57,664 nt of DNA from Arcicella aurantiaca (GCF_003148625.1 NZ_QGGO01000036.1:1-57664); one strand, 5' to 3'; shown: positions 16,597 through 25,275, numbered from the stretch's first letter. Numbers and translations: made by a program. The notes: generated from the letters alone by a model not told the origin.

Positions 16597-17295
16597 ATGA
16601 AGGATAACGATACCAAAAGACTTTCGAGACTTGTAGCCATCTTAACAATTTTACAGACAAAACGACTTGTTACTTCTACAAAACTTGCTGAAAAATTTGA
16701 TGTAAGCACACGAACTATTTATAGAGATTTAAAAGCATTAGAACAAGCTGGTGTTCCTATTTTGACGGAAGACGGGAAAGGTTACAGCCTAATGGAAGGC
16801 TATAAAATTCCACCGATAATGTTTAGCGAAAATCAAGCAAATGCTTTAATTCTTGCCGAGCAATTAGTTTTAAAAAATAGAGACAGCTCCCTAATTAAAG
16901 ATTATGCTGAAGCCATAGACAAAATAAAAGCTGTTTTAAAGCAAACGGAGAAGGACAAAGCTAATTTTCTCTCATTAAGAACAAAATTTGCTAAACTTGA
17001 TAATTTTGAAATTAAGAGTAACATATTATCTTCTTTACAAAATGCCCTTACCAATTTTCACATCGTAAAACTTGACTACATCAATGCTGAAAATAAAGAA
17101 AGTAAAAGAACCGTTGAGCCTTTTGCTTTAATAAATACAATGGAAAGTTGGCTTATGATTGCCTATTGTCATTTACGTAAAGACTTTCGTTTTTTTCGGC
17201 TTGATAGAATTGAAAAAATGCAAATCTTATCAGATAAATTCACTCCACATAAAATGACTTTACAAGAATTTTTTGAAAAACATCACAGCCACTAA
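16597..17295 (+). CDS. YafY-like transcriptional regulator (HTH + WYL domain)
   Basis: 232 residues from the ATG at 16597, which opens MKDNDTKRLSRLVAIL; the frame also extends 21 codons upstream to 16534, but that extension looks like leader sequence. An N-terminal winged helix-turn-helix (STKLAEKFDVSTRTIYRDLKAL) is followed by a WYL-type ligand domain (residues about 130-225; ESWLMIAYCHLRKDFRFFRLDRIEKM). Such regulators often control the adjacent gene. The DinB-like gene starts 69 bases later and has a palindrome in between, a candidate site for this protein. Confidence 0.88.
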   Translation: MKDNDTKRLSRLVAILTILQTKRLVTSTKLAEKFDVSTRTIYRDLKALEQAGVPILTEDGKGYSLMEGYKIPPIMFSENQANALILAEQLVLKNRDSSLIKDYAEAIDKIKAVLKQTEKDKANFLSLRTKFAKLDNFEIKSNILSSLQNALTNFHIVKLDYINAENKESKRTVEPFALINTMESWLMIAYCHLRKDFRFFRLDRIEKMQILSDKFTPHKMTLQEFFEKHHSH

Positions 17296-17302
17296 TCACC
17301 CT

Positions 17303-17337
17303 TGACATACCGTTGTCATAGACTCATTTTAATTTTG
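17303..17337 (+). promoter_or_regulatory. Palindrome and possible -7 element before the DinB-like gene
   Basis: TGACATACCGTTGTCA (17303-17318) is an inverted repeat with 5-bp arms. It is followed by TAATTTTG (17330-17337), which fits the TAnnTTTG element. The DinB-like ATG is at 17365. Spacing to an upstream TTG is not ideal (14 or 25 bases). Confidence 0.4.
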
Positions 17338-17364
17338 TTGCATAATAATTTAAACAATAACAAA

Positions 17365-17871
17365 ATGAGTGTCAAAAAAATAATAACAAGCTACGCAACT
17401 TACAATTTAAGTGCTAATAAGCAATTCGTGAATTGGTTAAGCAAACAATCAGAGGAACAACTTTTGCAAGAAGTTCCATCAAGTTTCAAAGGTATTCTTC
17501 AAACCTTAAACCACATTTGGGCTATTGAAGAAATGTGGTGTGCCGACCTTTTCAAAAACGACGATGCTGTAAATCGTTATGGTGTGCAAGACTTAAATTC
17601 CAAAGAGGTGTTTGAAGGATTATTAAACAGGTCTTCAATAATTGCAGAAAAAGTTAACCTACTAACAGACAACACTTTAGCTGAAAATATATCTATCAAA
17701 ACACCATGGTTTGAAGCGAATCTTACACTTGCAGAATATTTGCAACATCTTTTTAATCATGGTACTTATCATCGTGGACAAATTATAACCATTGCACACC
17801 ATTTGGGATTTACAGAAATGCCATCAACTGACTTTTTATTTTATTCTTTAATGGCATCAAACCAATCTTAA
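17365..17871 (+). CDS. DinB-family metal-binding protein (stand-alone)
   Basis: 168 residues counted from the ATG at 17365 (MSVKKIITSYATYN); the longer frame begins at a TTG inside the upstream palindrome and is unlikely. A DinB four-helix bundle with the metal triad H50, H132 and H136 (LNHIW and HGTYHRGQ). This superfamily includes thiol-dependent transferases and isomerases (MDMPI, bacillithiol S-transferase BstA/YfiT) as well as many proteins of unknown function. It is distant in sequence from the DinB half of the nearby fusion enzyme. It is probably controlled by the WYL regulator next to it. Confidence 0.85.
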   Translation: MSVKKIITSYATYNLSANKQFVNWLSKQSEEQLLQEVPSSFKGILQTLNHIWAIEEMWCADLFKNDDAVNRYGVQDLNSKEVFEGLLNRSSIIAEKVNLLTDNTLAENISIKTPWFEANLTLAEYLQHLFNHGTYHRGQIITIAHHLGFTEMPSTDFLFYSLMASNQS

Positions 17872-18690
17872 AACTACGGAATGAACTGTGTTAAAAATAT
17901 CACAAAAATTGTATCAATCCAAATATTACAACACATCCATTAACCTATGAAACGCTTTTTCAATTAGTCGGAATTTTGATGTCCTGCATTATCTTATGAC
18001 TATGAGAAAAATAGGTGTTTATAAACCATAGCAAGTGTTTTCATCTTAAAGCTGTTTAAACTTTTTATTTTGAGAAGAAATTTGAATCATTTTTCATCTG
18101 TTATTTTAATATTTGAAGCCCCTGCATAGCAGAGCAAAGGAGATGCCCAATCTTGAGTAAATATTGGATTAGCAGATTTAAAATGAACGGGTTTATGCCG
18201 AAAAGAAAGTTTAAATAGCTTTGTTTTTATCCCAATTTTAAAGATTTGATGAGTATTTTATAGAAGTCATCGTTCAAAACGCTACGGTTTATACACAAGT
18301 ATTTGAATATCTATTTAGAGCCATAGGCTCGGTTAAATTTTGTAGGGGTGGGTTTTAACCCAACGAAAATGATGCGAAATGCCATTTTAGAGCCAGATGC
18401 TCGACCCATTTTTAATGCCTCGTTCCTACGGAACTCAAAAAATGGTCATTTTCTTTTTCGGTGGGTTTTAACCCAACGCTACAAAATCGGTCAAGCCTAC
18501 GGCTTTTTTATTAGACTTCCTGCGAAAGTGTATTACAAAACATTTCCCTTTTCAAAGGAACAATCCTTTTGAAATGAAATGATATTTTTAGGGCTATCTT
18601 TTCCAAAGGTGATATTGATAAACTATCAATGAAACAAGCAAGTTGAATTTTACCCTAAAATTCGCCACAAATTATTGTTAAAAATTAGGC
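17872..18690. other. Gene-free debris region with repeat fragments
   Basis: About 820 bases without an intact gene. It contains a fragment of the family A MITE interior (about 18117-18165), and two copies of a GTGGGTTTTAACCCAACG palindrome at 18349-18366 and 18461-18478 set in AGCC-TAGGCT-like repeats (18317-18505). A lone 26-bp family A end lies at 18510-18535. The open frame at 18348-18572 runs across these repeats and is not believable as a gene. Confidence 0.7.
18510..18535. repeat. Solitary end of MITE family A
   Basis: ATTAGACTTCCTGCGAAAGT plus a few bases, matching the outer end of the family A copies, but with no second end within 200 bases. It looks like a remnant or a one-ended recombination product. 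Confidence 0.7.
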
Positions 18691-18807
18691 GTGAATAATT
18701 TAAGCAATGAACAATATTTTACCAAAAGACCAACAGATTATCAAGAAGTAGGCGTGTCGGCATCAGATGGGCGAAGTGGTGTGACTACTTTGAGTTTTAA
18801 GTGGTAA
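18682..18807 (+). pseudogene. C-terminal remnant of a TonB-dependent receptor
   Basis: 41 residues remain in frame after an in-frame stop at 18679: KLGVNNLSNEQYFTKRPTDY, a short linker, ASDGRSGVTTLSFKW, then a stop. The NLSNEQYFTKRPTDYP-like stretch, SDGRS and the terminal aromatic residue are characteristic of the last two beta-strands of TonB-dependent receptors of the siderophore type. Nothing upstream continues the frame. It shows that a receptor gene once stood here, before the peptide-secretion locus. Confidence 0.72.
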
Positions 18808-18987
18808 AATTTGAATAAACATGGGTAGTAATAGCTCAGACACCTTCATTACTTAAAACTGTTTCAGAAATATGCCATTCGTGGTACAATTTTTGCTTGA
18901 AATAGGCATATAATCAACCCATAATAATCCATTCAAACTTGTTATTTCATCAATATTTCAATAACAGTTTGGGTAGTTTTTTAATTT

Positions 18988-21180
18988 ATGCCAAGTTTTC
19001 CTTTTTTCAAGCAATTCGATACAATGGATTGCGGGCCTACCTGTTTGCGAATGATAGCCAAGCATTTTGGTAAAAATTATTCGTTACAAACCTTGCGTGA
19101 AAAAAGCGGAATCAACAAAGAAGGCGTGTCGATGGCGGGTATCGGAATGGCTGCCGAATATATCGGTTTTCGTACCTTAGTCGCCAAAGTTTCCTTTGAA
19201 AAACTTGTCTCAGATGCTCCCCTGCCCTTTATTGCTCACTGGAAACAAAACCATTTTGTGGTGGTTCATGCCATCAAAAAAGATAAAGTTTTTGTGGCAG
19301 ACCCCGGTGTTGGTTTGGTAGAATATTCGATAAAAGATTTTAAAACCAATTGGGTAAGTAGTCAGAATAATGCCAACGAACCAACGGGCATTGTAATGTT
19401 GTTTGAAACCACGCCCAAGTTTTTTCTCAACGACGAAGACAAACAAGATTCAGGGCTATCTTTTAAGTATATTTTCAATTACCTTTTTACCTACAAAAGC
19501 CTTCTCATGCAAATTGCGTGGGGTTTATTGATGGGTGGGGCTTTACAATTAATTCTGCCTTTTCTTACCCAATCCATTATTGATATTGGTATCAATACCC
19601 GAAATCTCAGCTTCATTAATCTAATTCTTATCGGGCAATTTGTGCTTTATTTTGGGCGGTCGGTCGTGGAATTTATTCGGGGTTGGATTTTCCTACACAT
19701 TGGCTCAAGAATCAACATTTCTATCCTTTCAGATTTCTTCATTAAGTTGCTTCGACTACCCATTTCGTATTTCGACACCAAGTTTCAAGGAGATTTATTA
19801 CAACGTATCGGCGACCATGAAAAAATAGAAAGTTTTCTGACCAATACCGTCATTAGTACCATTTATGGGCTTTTCAATTTTATCATTTTCAGTATTGTTC
19901 TGAGCATTTTTAGTGGTAAAATATTCCTAATGTTTTTGGGAGGAAGCATTTTGTATGTGCTTTGGATTTGGCTTTTTCTCAATCAAAGAAAAATTCTTAA
20001 CAACCGAAGTTTTGAGATAGCTGCTAAAAGTCAAACCGCTACTTTACAGATAATTGATGGTATTCAAGAAATAAAATTGACCAATAGCGAACAACAAAAA
20101 CGCTGGGATTGGGAGAACATTCAAGCCTCATTATTTAGGCTTAATATGAAAGGACTGGGGCTTTCACAAATTCAGAGTGCAGGAGCTTTATTTATTAATG
20201 AAGGTAAGAATATTCTTATTACTTACCTCACGGCTCGTGCGGTGATTGAGGGCGAAATGACACTCGGAATGATACTTTCGGTAGGGTATATTTTGGGTAT
20301 GTTGAATGGACCAATCGAACAGTTTATCCATTTTATCCAAGATTATCAAGATGCAAAATTGAGCCTTGAACGCCTCAATGACATTCATAAAGTAGAAGAC
20401 GAAGAACCCCTTGGCAAACAGCGGTCGGTACAACTTTCTACCAATAAAACGCTGGCATTCACCAGTGTATCGTTCAAATACCCCGGTACGAGCCGTAATA
20501 TTTTAGACAATATAGATTTTGTAATTCCACAAGGAAAAACCACTGCTATTGTAGGGTCAAGTGGAAGTGGCAAAACGACAATTTTGAAATTGTTGCTTAA
20601 ATTTTATCAACCAAGCCAAGGACAAATCATCGCAGGAAATACTTTTTTGAGTGGCATTAATCATAACTATTGGCGAAGTAGATGCGGTGCGGTGCTTCAA
20701 GATGGCTTTGTTTTTTCGGATACCATCGCCCGAAATATTGCCGTTGGCGAAGATTTTGTGGAATTAAATCGCCTCAATCATGCCGCCCAAGTTGCTAATA
20801 TTGCTGAGTTTATAGAAGGTTTACCTTTGGGTTATAATACAAAAATTGGAGCAGAAGGTAACGGGCTAAGTCAGGGACAAAAACAGCGTTTATTAATTGC
20901 CAGAGCCGTTTATAAAGACCCCGACTATATATTTTTCGATGAAGCGACCAATGCGTTGGATGCCAATAATGAGAAAATTATTATGGAAAATCTGACGGAG
21001 TTTTTTAAGGGGAAAACGGTCATTGTGGTTGCCCATAGATTGAGTACCGTAAAAAATGCCGACCAAATTGTGGTGCTTGAACAAGGACGAATCGTAGAAA
21101 AAGGTACACATGAACAACTTACCAACTTACGAGGATATTATTATTCTTTGGTAAAAAATCAGTTAGAATTAGGGAATTGA
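18988..21180 (+). CDS. C39 peptidase-containing ABC exporter (PCAT, bacteriocin type)
   Basis: 730 residues. N-terminal C39 cysteine peptidase (about 1-130) with a complete catalytic set: oxyanion Q9, C15 (DCGPTC), H89 (HFVVVHA) and D105 (ADPG). Six-span exporter membrane domain about 165-450. C-terminal ATPase with Walker A GSSGSGKTT near 523-531, signature LSQGQKQRL, and Walker B YIFFDEATNALD. PCATs cut leader peptides after Gly-Gly and export the mature peptide through the inner membrane. It heads an operon with HlyD (78 bases downstream) and Crp/Fnr genes. A matching GG-leader peptide gene lies at 23342-23623. Confidence 0.95.
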   Translation: MPSFPFFKQFDTMDCGPTCLRMIAKHFGKNYSLQTLREKSGINKEGVSMAGIGMAAEYIGFRTLVAKVSFEKLVSDAPLPFIAHWKQNHFVVVHAIKKDKVFVADPGVGLVEYSIKDFKTNWVSSQNNANEPTGIVMLFETTPKFFLNDEDKQDSGLSFKYIFNYLFTYKSLLMQIAWGLLMGGALQLILPFLTQSIIDIGINTRNLSFINLILIGQFVLYFGRSVVEFIRGWIFLHIGSRINISILSDFFIKLLRLPISYFDTKFQGDLLQRIGDHEKIESFLTNTVISTIYGLFNFIIFSIVLSIFSGKIFLMFLGGSILYVLWIWLFLNQRKILNNRSFEIAAKSQTATLQIIDGIQEIKLTNSEQQKRWDWENIQASLFRLNMKGLGLSQIQSAGALFINEGKNILITYLTARAVIEGEMTLGMILSVGYILGMLNGPIEQFIHFIQDYQDAKLSLERLNDIHKVEDEEPLGKQRSVQLSTNKTLAFTSVSFKYPGTSRNILDNIDFVIPQGKTTAIVGSSGSGKTTILKLLLKFYQPSQGQIIAGNTFLSGINHNYWRSRCGAVLQDGFVFSDTIARNIAVGEDFVELNRLNHAAQVANIAEFIEGLPLGYNTKIGAEGNGLSQGQKQRLLIARAVYKDPDYIFFDEATNALDANNEKIIMENLTEFFKGKTVIVVAHRLSTVKNADQIVVLEQGRIVEKGTHEQLTNLRGYYYSLVKNQLELGN

Positions 21181-21201
21181 TTAGATGCTATCGTAGAGCG
21201 A

Positions 21202-21232
21202 ACATCCCGAAAGTTTGAAACTTTCGGGATGT
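21202..21232. terminator. Strong intercistronic hairpin
   Basis: A perfect 15-bp stem with a one-base formal loop: ACATCCCGAAAGTTT, G, then the reverse complement. It lies between the exporter stop and the HlyD start. There is no T-run, so it is more likely an RNA-stability or attenuation element than a full terminator. The CCCGAAAGTT core recurs in other hairpins of this replicon (16290, 23225, 32205). Confidence 0.6.
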
Positions 21233-21258
21233 TGTAATCCAATACGTTAAGAAGAATT

Positions 21259-22548
21259 ATGGAACAAAAAATATACAAAGAACTTCGCAGTGATTCGGTG
21301 CAGGAAATAATGAACTATCAACCTACTTGGCTAATTCGTTATGGGACTGCTTTGTTCACTATTTTCTTCCTGTTGATGTTTGGAGGCACATTTTTCATTA
21401 GCTATCCAGATATTGTGAAGGGAACTTTAAAACTGACTTCTTACAATATGCCAAAAGCTGTTGTGGCAAAAACAGCAGGTAAAGTCATTAAATTATTCGT
21501 AAAAGAAAACACATTTGTAGAACAAAATGATGTTTTGGCGTATTTAGAATCTACCGCCAATCATCAAGAAGTTTTAGCACTTTCAGCACAATTATCAGTT
21601 ATTGAAAAAGAGGTTTCAGAAGGACGTTATGCCAAATTGAATGCTTTGCAAAAAGGGAATTTCATAAACCTTGGAGAACTACAACCTGATTTCCAACAAT
21701 TTCAATCCTCCTTAATTCAATTACAAACGATGCTTTCTTCGGGTTTTGGAAACCAAAAAAAGAATATTATCGTAAATGAGTTAGAAAATTCCAAATACTC
21801 CGCCTCTAAACTCAATGAACAAAGGCAAATCTACCAAAGAGATTATATCCTTGCTGAAAAAGACTTTGCAACCCAACAACGCTTGGCTCGTCAGGGTATA
21901 ATTTCGGCTAATGAATTATCGAAAGAAGAAAGTAAAATGTTAGGTAAACAATTGGCTTTAAAGCAGATAGAATCTCAAATAATCAATAATCAAGCAGAGC
22001 AAAGTGGTAAATCAAAGGAATTATTGGAGTTAGATAAAAATCTTTTTGAACAGAAAAAGTATTCTTTTGAAGGCTTAAAAACACTCATTAGTGCCGTCGA
22101 TAAATGGAAAAACACCTATATTTTAACGGCTCCCTCGGCGGGATATATTTTATTTCAAAGCAATATTCAAGAGAATCAGGTAGTAGCGGCAAATCAAGAA
22201 ATATTTTATATTGGCAATCAGCAAAATAATTTACCGATTGGTCAAATCCAGATTGCCCAAGATAATTTAGGGAAAGTCAAAGCGGGTCAAAAAGTAATTA
22301 TCAGATTCAATAGTTATCCATCAGAGGAGTTTGGAACGGTGGATGGAATTGTAGAGTTTATCTCTCAAATTCCCGAAAAAGACAATAGCTATTTAGTTAC
22401 CGTAAAACTACCGAATGGCTTAACCACCACCTATCATAAAAAATTAAGTTTCAGAAATGGAATGTTGGCAAATGCAGATGTTGTTACCGAAGATAAATCA
22501 TTGGCAGCCAAGATTTTATACCAATTCAGAAAAGCACTTCAACGATAA
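21259..22548 (+). CDS. HlyD-family periplasmic adaptor (membrane fusion protein)
   Basis: 429 residues. One N-terminal membrane anchor (about residues 28-50), then a biotinyl-lipoyl-like half (AVVAKTAGKVIKLFVKENTFVEQNDVLAYL), long coiled-coil hairpin segments (about 95-275), the second lipoyl half (LTAPSAGYILFQSNIQENQVVAANQEIFYIG) and a beta-barrel domain. It links the C39-ABC exporter in the inner membrane to a TolC channel. Its place between the exporter and the Crp/Fnr gene, with TolC nearby, gives a complete type I secretion set. Confidence 0.93.
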   Translation: MEQKIYKELRSDSVQEIMNYQPTWLIRYGTALFTIFFLLMFGGTFFISYPDIVKGTLKLTSYNMPKAVVAKTAGKVIKLFVKENTFVEQNDVLAYLESTANHQEVLALSAQLSVIEKEVSEGRYAKLNALQKGNFINLGELQPDFQQFQSSLIQLQTMLSSGFGNQKKNIIVNELENSKYSASKLNEQRQIYQRDYILAEKDFATQQRLARQGIISANELSKEESKMLGKQLALKQIESQIINNQAEQSGKSKELLELDKNLFEQKKYSFEGLKTLISAVDKWKNTYILTAPSAGYILFQSNIQENQVVAANQEIFYIGNQQNNLPIGQIQIAQDNLGKVKAGQKVIIRFNSYPSEEFGTVDGIVEFISQIPEKDNSYLVTVKLPNGLTTTYHKKLSFRNGMLANADVVTEDKSLAAKILYQFRKALQR

Positions 22549-22552
22549 ATAT

Positions 22553-23116
22553 ATGACCTATTCATTCAACATATTTAAAGAGTATGAATCACTAAGTCCA
22601 TGTATTCAGCATCAAATATTGTCTAAACTACAAGTTTTACAATTTGCCAAACATGACTATATTCTAAAAAAGGGAGATATTTGTAAAGGTATTTTTCTGA
22701 TTGAAAAAGGGTGTTGCCGTACCTATCTTGAAAACGGAGAGAAAGAAATAACAACCAATTTTGGCATTGATAAAAACATTATTTGTAGTGCTTATAGTTA
22801 TTTTTCTCAAACGCCTTCAAATGAGTATATTCAAACATTAGAAGACACCACTTGTTACTTTTTTTCCTATAAAAGTATCCATTTACTTTTGGCAGAACAC
22901 GTAGAATTTAATGTATTCGTCCGAAAAATTTATGAATCTTTATTGATGAATGAGATAAATTTACTCAATTCCATCAGGTCGATGAGTGCTTTGGAACGTT
23001 ATGAACATTTCATGGAAAAAACCCCGCAAGTATTACAAAGAGTGCCTTTAGGACATTTAGCGTCCTTTTTGGGAATGAGCCAAGAAACGCTTAGCCGAAT
23101 GAGGGGTAAAGTATAG
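22553..23116 (+). CDS. Crp/Fnr-family transcriptional regulator
   Basis: 187 residues from the ATG at 22553 (MTYSFNIFKEYESLSP), 4 bases after the HlyD stop; the longer frame starting at 22457 lies inside hlyD and is rejected. An N-terminal cyclic-nucleotide-binding-like beta barrel (ILKKGDICKGIFLIEKGCCRTYL) and a C-terminal winged helix (LGHLASFLGMSQETLSRMRGKV). No cysteine cluster for an iron-sulphur cluster is present. It belongs to the Bacteroidota Crp-like group of unknown ligand. It probably regulates the peptide precursor or the secretion operon. Confidence 0.9.
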   Translation: MTYSFNIFKEYESLSPCIQHQILSKLQVLQFAKHDYILKKGDICKGIFLIEKGCCRTYLENGEKEITTNFGIDKNIICSAYSYFSQTPSNEYIQTLEDTTCYFFSYKSIHLLLAEHVEFNVFVRKIYESLLMNEINLLNSIRSMSALERYEHFMEKTPQVLQRVPLGHLASFLGMSQETLSRMRGKV

Positions 23117-23126
23117 ACAGCTTCAA

Positions 23127-23288
23127 TACACTGTTTAGTAAGTTTTAGGGAGAAATTTAATTCTCTGAAAGAACTTCTCGAAAGTAGAAAAAACTTTCGA
23201 GAAGTATAAAACGCCGTCTTCACTTCCCGAAAGTTATTTTTACTTTCGGGAAGTTCAACAGTCAGAAAACTTATTAGATAGCTTCAAA
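23127..23288. repeat. MITE family C, copy 2 (diverged)
   Basis: Starts TACACTGTTTAGTAAGTTTT like copy 1 at 16219 and ends with an AAACTTATTAGAT segment. Inside are two hairpins of the CTTTCGAGAAG and CTTTCGGGAAG type. It is bounded on both sides by AGCTTCAA (23119-23126 and 23281-23288), which may be a target duplication. It separates the Crp/Fnr gene from the converging precursor gene. Confidence 0.6.
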
Positions 23289-23291
23289 TAA

Positions 23292-23320
23292 AAAAGCCTT
23301 GAAATTCAAGGCTTTTATTT
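23292..23320. terminator. Bidirectional terminator between the Crp/Fnr and precursor genes
   Basis: Hairpin AAAAGCCTTGAA / TTCAAGGCTTTT followed by a T-rich run. It lies 22 bases past the stop of the GG-leader precursor on the minus strand, and also serves the plus-strand operon. Confidence 0.8.
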
Positions 23321-23341
23321 TTATATCTCAAAAAATGCAAA

Positions 23342-23623
23342 TTATCTGCAACCACCTAATGAAAAGTTAAGTGAGAATGAGAATCCTGTATTGCAAGTTG
23401 TTGGCTTTGGCGTACAAGAAGTTGTAGGAGTTGTATAACCACCTGTGTTACATGATGGTGCTGGAGCCGTATAACACGGTGCTGGAGTTGGTTTTGGTGC
23501 TGGCTGACACACAACTGGTTTTGGAGCACAAAGACTTAATAATGAGAAAAGTCCGAAAGTACCACCTTTTACTTCTTCTGTACTTGTGATTTCAAGGGCT
23601 GCAAAATTATTTAATGATTTCAT
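23342..23623 (-). CDS. Double-glycine leader peptide precursor, Cys/Pro/Thr-rich (putative secreted bacteriocin-like peptide)
   Basis: 93 residues. A 21-residue leader, MKSLNNFAALEITSTEEVKGG, ends in GG with acidic and hydrophobic residues spaced as in C39 substrates. The predicted mature part (72 residues) contains seven cysteines, is rich in Pro and Thr, has repeated APKP/TPAP/PTTSC-like units, and ends in FSFSLNFSLGGCR. No conserved antimicrobial motif is recognised. It lies beside a full C39-ABC/HlyD/TolC export set, which supports the leader call. The odd cysteine number allows three disulphides plus one free or linked thiol. No modification enzyme is adjacent. Confidence 0.8.
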   Translation of the reverse strand: MKSLNNFAALEITSTEEVKGGTFGLFSLLSLCAPKPVVCQPAPKPTPAPCYTAPAPSCNTGGYTTPTTSCTPKPTTCNTGFSFSLNFSLGGCR

Positions 23624-23688
23624 TTTATTGATATTTTAAGGGTTAAATCTATGCTATTTTTATACCATAGAATATTAGAGTTACTATA

Positions 23689-23696
23689 CAAATGTA
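23689..23696 (-). promoter_or_regulatory. Possible -7 element for the precursor gene
   Basis: TACATTTG on the minus strand fits TAnnTTTG and lies 66 bases before the precursor ATG. No good -33 element was seen at the usual distance, so the promoter may need an activator such as the neighbouring Crp/Fnr protein. Confidence 0.4.
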
Positions 23697-23838
23697 TGAA
23701 TTTGAACTTGGGATACATAAGCCCATAAATGCTTTTTGATATATGTCAAAAAGAAAAAAAATGCCCTTAAATGGTACGATTTTTGGTGTAAAATAGAAAA
23801 CATTACCCACTTCAAAATTATAGATTACTATACGTTTT

Positions 23839-25275
23839 ATGTTCAGAATATCCGTGTTCGTTTTGTTGTTACATACAATTCAAGGTTTTTCGCAGACTAT
23901 AAAACCATTGACCTTGCAGGAATGTATCAGTAAAGCCCTTGCCAATAATCTTCAAACACGACAAATTCAATATCAGATTCAAGAAAACGAAAGCCGAATA
24001 ATATCCTCAAAATTCAGTCAGTACCCTAATGTAAACGGTTCATTTTCTCAAAATTTTGCTTCTGGTAGAATCATCGACCCCTTCACGAATGTTATCATTA
24101 ATCAAAATACCAATTATCAAAATTTAGGCATCAATTCATCCGTTGTGGTTTTTGAAGGAGGAGTTTTGCGTAATAATATTCGCTTGAATGAATTGGGAGC
24201 AAAGTCGAGCCAACAAGAATTGAATGCCACTAAAGAAAATATCAAACTCAAAGTTATTGAAGCATTTTTTCAAGTATTAAATGCCCAAGAACAATTAGCA
24301 ATTACCAAGAAGATTTTTGAAAGTTCAACTTTTCAACTCAATCGAATCGAAACGTTATTGAAAGAAGGTATGGCTTCAAAAGCGGTTTTGTTTGATATTC
24401 AAGCCCAAATTTCGGGAGAAGAATTGGGCGTAGCAAATGCAGAAAGTGCTTTGGAATATGCAAAAATTGTGCTTTTGCAGGTAATGAACGAAAATAAAAC
24501 AACGATAGAAATTGATACAAAAAACATGGTTCAATCCACGACAGAACCTTATAGTTTTCCTGTCAATGCAGTCATGCAAAGTGCCATCGGCACACAATCT
24601 ATTGTAGATGTAGCTAAAACTAAGGTAGAAATATCTGAAATTGGGATTGATTTGGCAGAAGCCAGCAATAAACCAAGTGTTAGTGCTAATTTGAATATGG
24701 GGACAAATTATTCGAGTGCTGCCCCCGACCAACGATTTGTTTCAGATGGGAAACCGTCAAAATTTATTGAATCCAAATCAAACGACTATGTTTTATCAAA
24801 CGGGCAGAAACAAAATATTATCAAGCAAGTTGAAGTACCCAGTGGCGATTTTCAAAAATTAGGATATACCAATCAATTAGGATATAATTTTAGTACCATC
24901 GTTGGTTTCAATGTTAGAGTACCCATTTTCAATGCTTTTGATTCAAAAATAAAGATTCAGCAAGCCAATTTATCAAAACTGAAAGCTGAAAATGAACTGA
25001 ATATTACGCAAATCCAAGTCAAAAATACGGTAGCATTGGCTTACCGAAATATGCAAACGGCTTATCTAAAATTAGGTTTAATCAACAAACAATTAGCAGC
25101 TCTTGAAGTAGCTTTTGACCTGACGAAGAAGAAATTTGAAGAAGGAAATTTGAGTTCTTTGGAATATACCCTTGCCAAAAATAACATTGATAAAGTGCGT
25201 GTAAGCGTAGTACAAGCCAAATACGAGTATATTTTCAGAACGAAGGTTTTGGATTTTTATGCGGATAGAATTTGA
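23839..25275 (+). CDS. TolC-family outer membrane channel protein
   Basis: 478 residues. Signal peptide at the N-terminus (MFRISVFVLLLHTIQGFSQ), then the outer membrane efflux protein repeat: LTLQECISKALANNLQTRQIQYQIQENESRI in the first half and a related LSKLKAENELNITQIQVKNTVALAYRNMQTAYL block in the second, both coiled-coil. It should form the outer membrane duct for the C39-ABC/HlyD exporter. It is transcribed divergently from the precursor gene, with a 215-base shared upstream region. Confidence 0.93.
   Translation: MFRISVFVLLLHTIQGFSQTIKPLTLQECISKALANNLQTRQIQYQIQENESRIISSKFSQYPNVNGSFSQNFASGRIIDPFTNVIINQNTNYQNLGINSSVVVFEGGVLRNNIRLNELGAKSSQQELNATKENIKLKVIEAFFQVLNAQEQLAITKKIFESSTFQLNRIETLLKEGMASKAVLFDIQAQISGEELGVANAESALEYAKIVLLQVMNENKTTIEIDTKNMVQSTTEPYSFPVNAVMQSAIGTQSIVDVAKTKVEISEIGIDLAEASNKPSVSANLNMGTNYSSAAPDQRFVSDGKPSKFIESKSNDYVLSNGQKQNIIKQVEVPSGDFQKLGYTNQLGYNFSTIVGFNVRVPIFNAFDSKIKIQQANLSKLKAENELNITQIQVKNTVALAYRNMQTAYLKLGLINKQLAALEVAFDLTKKKFEEGNLSSLEYTLAKNNIDKVRVSVVQAKYEYIFRTKVLDFYADRI

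Noticed and set aside
18348-18572. 74-codon open frame
   Set aside because: It is built from GGGTTTTAACCC palindromes and a MITE end, so it is repeat sequence and not a gene.
22457-22552. Longer start for the Crp/Fnr gene
   Set aside because: It would lie inside the HlyD gene; the ATG at 22553, just after the hlyD stop, gives a normal family N-terminus.
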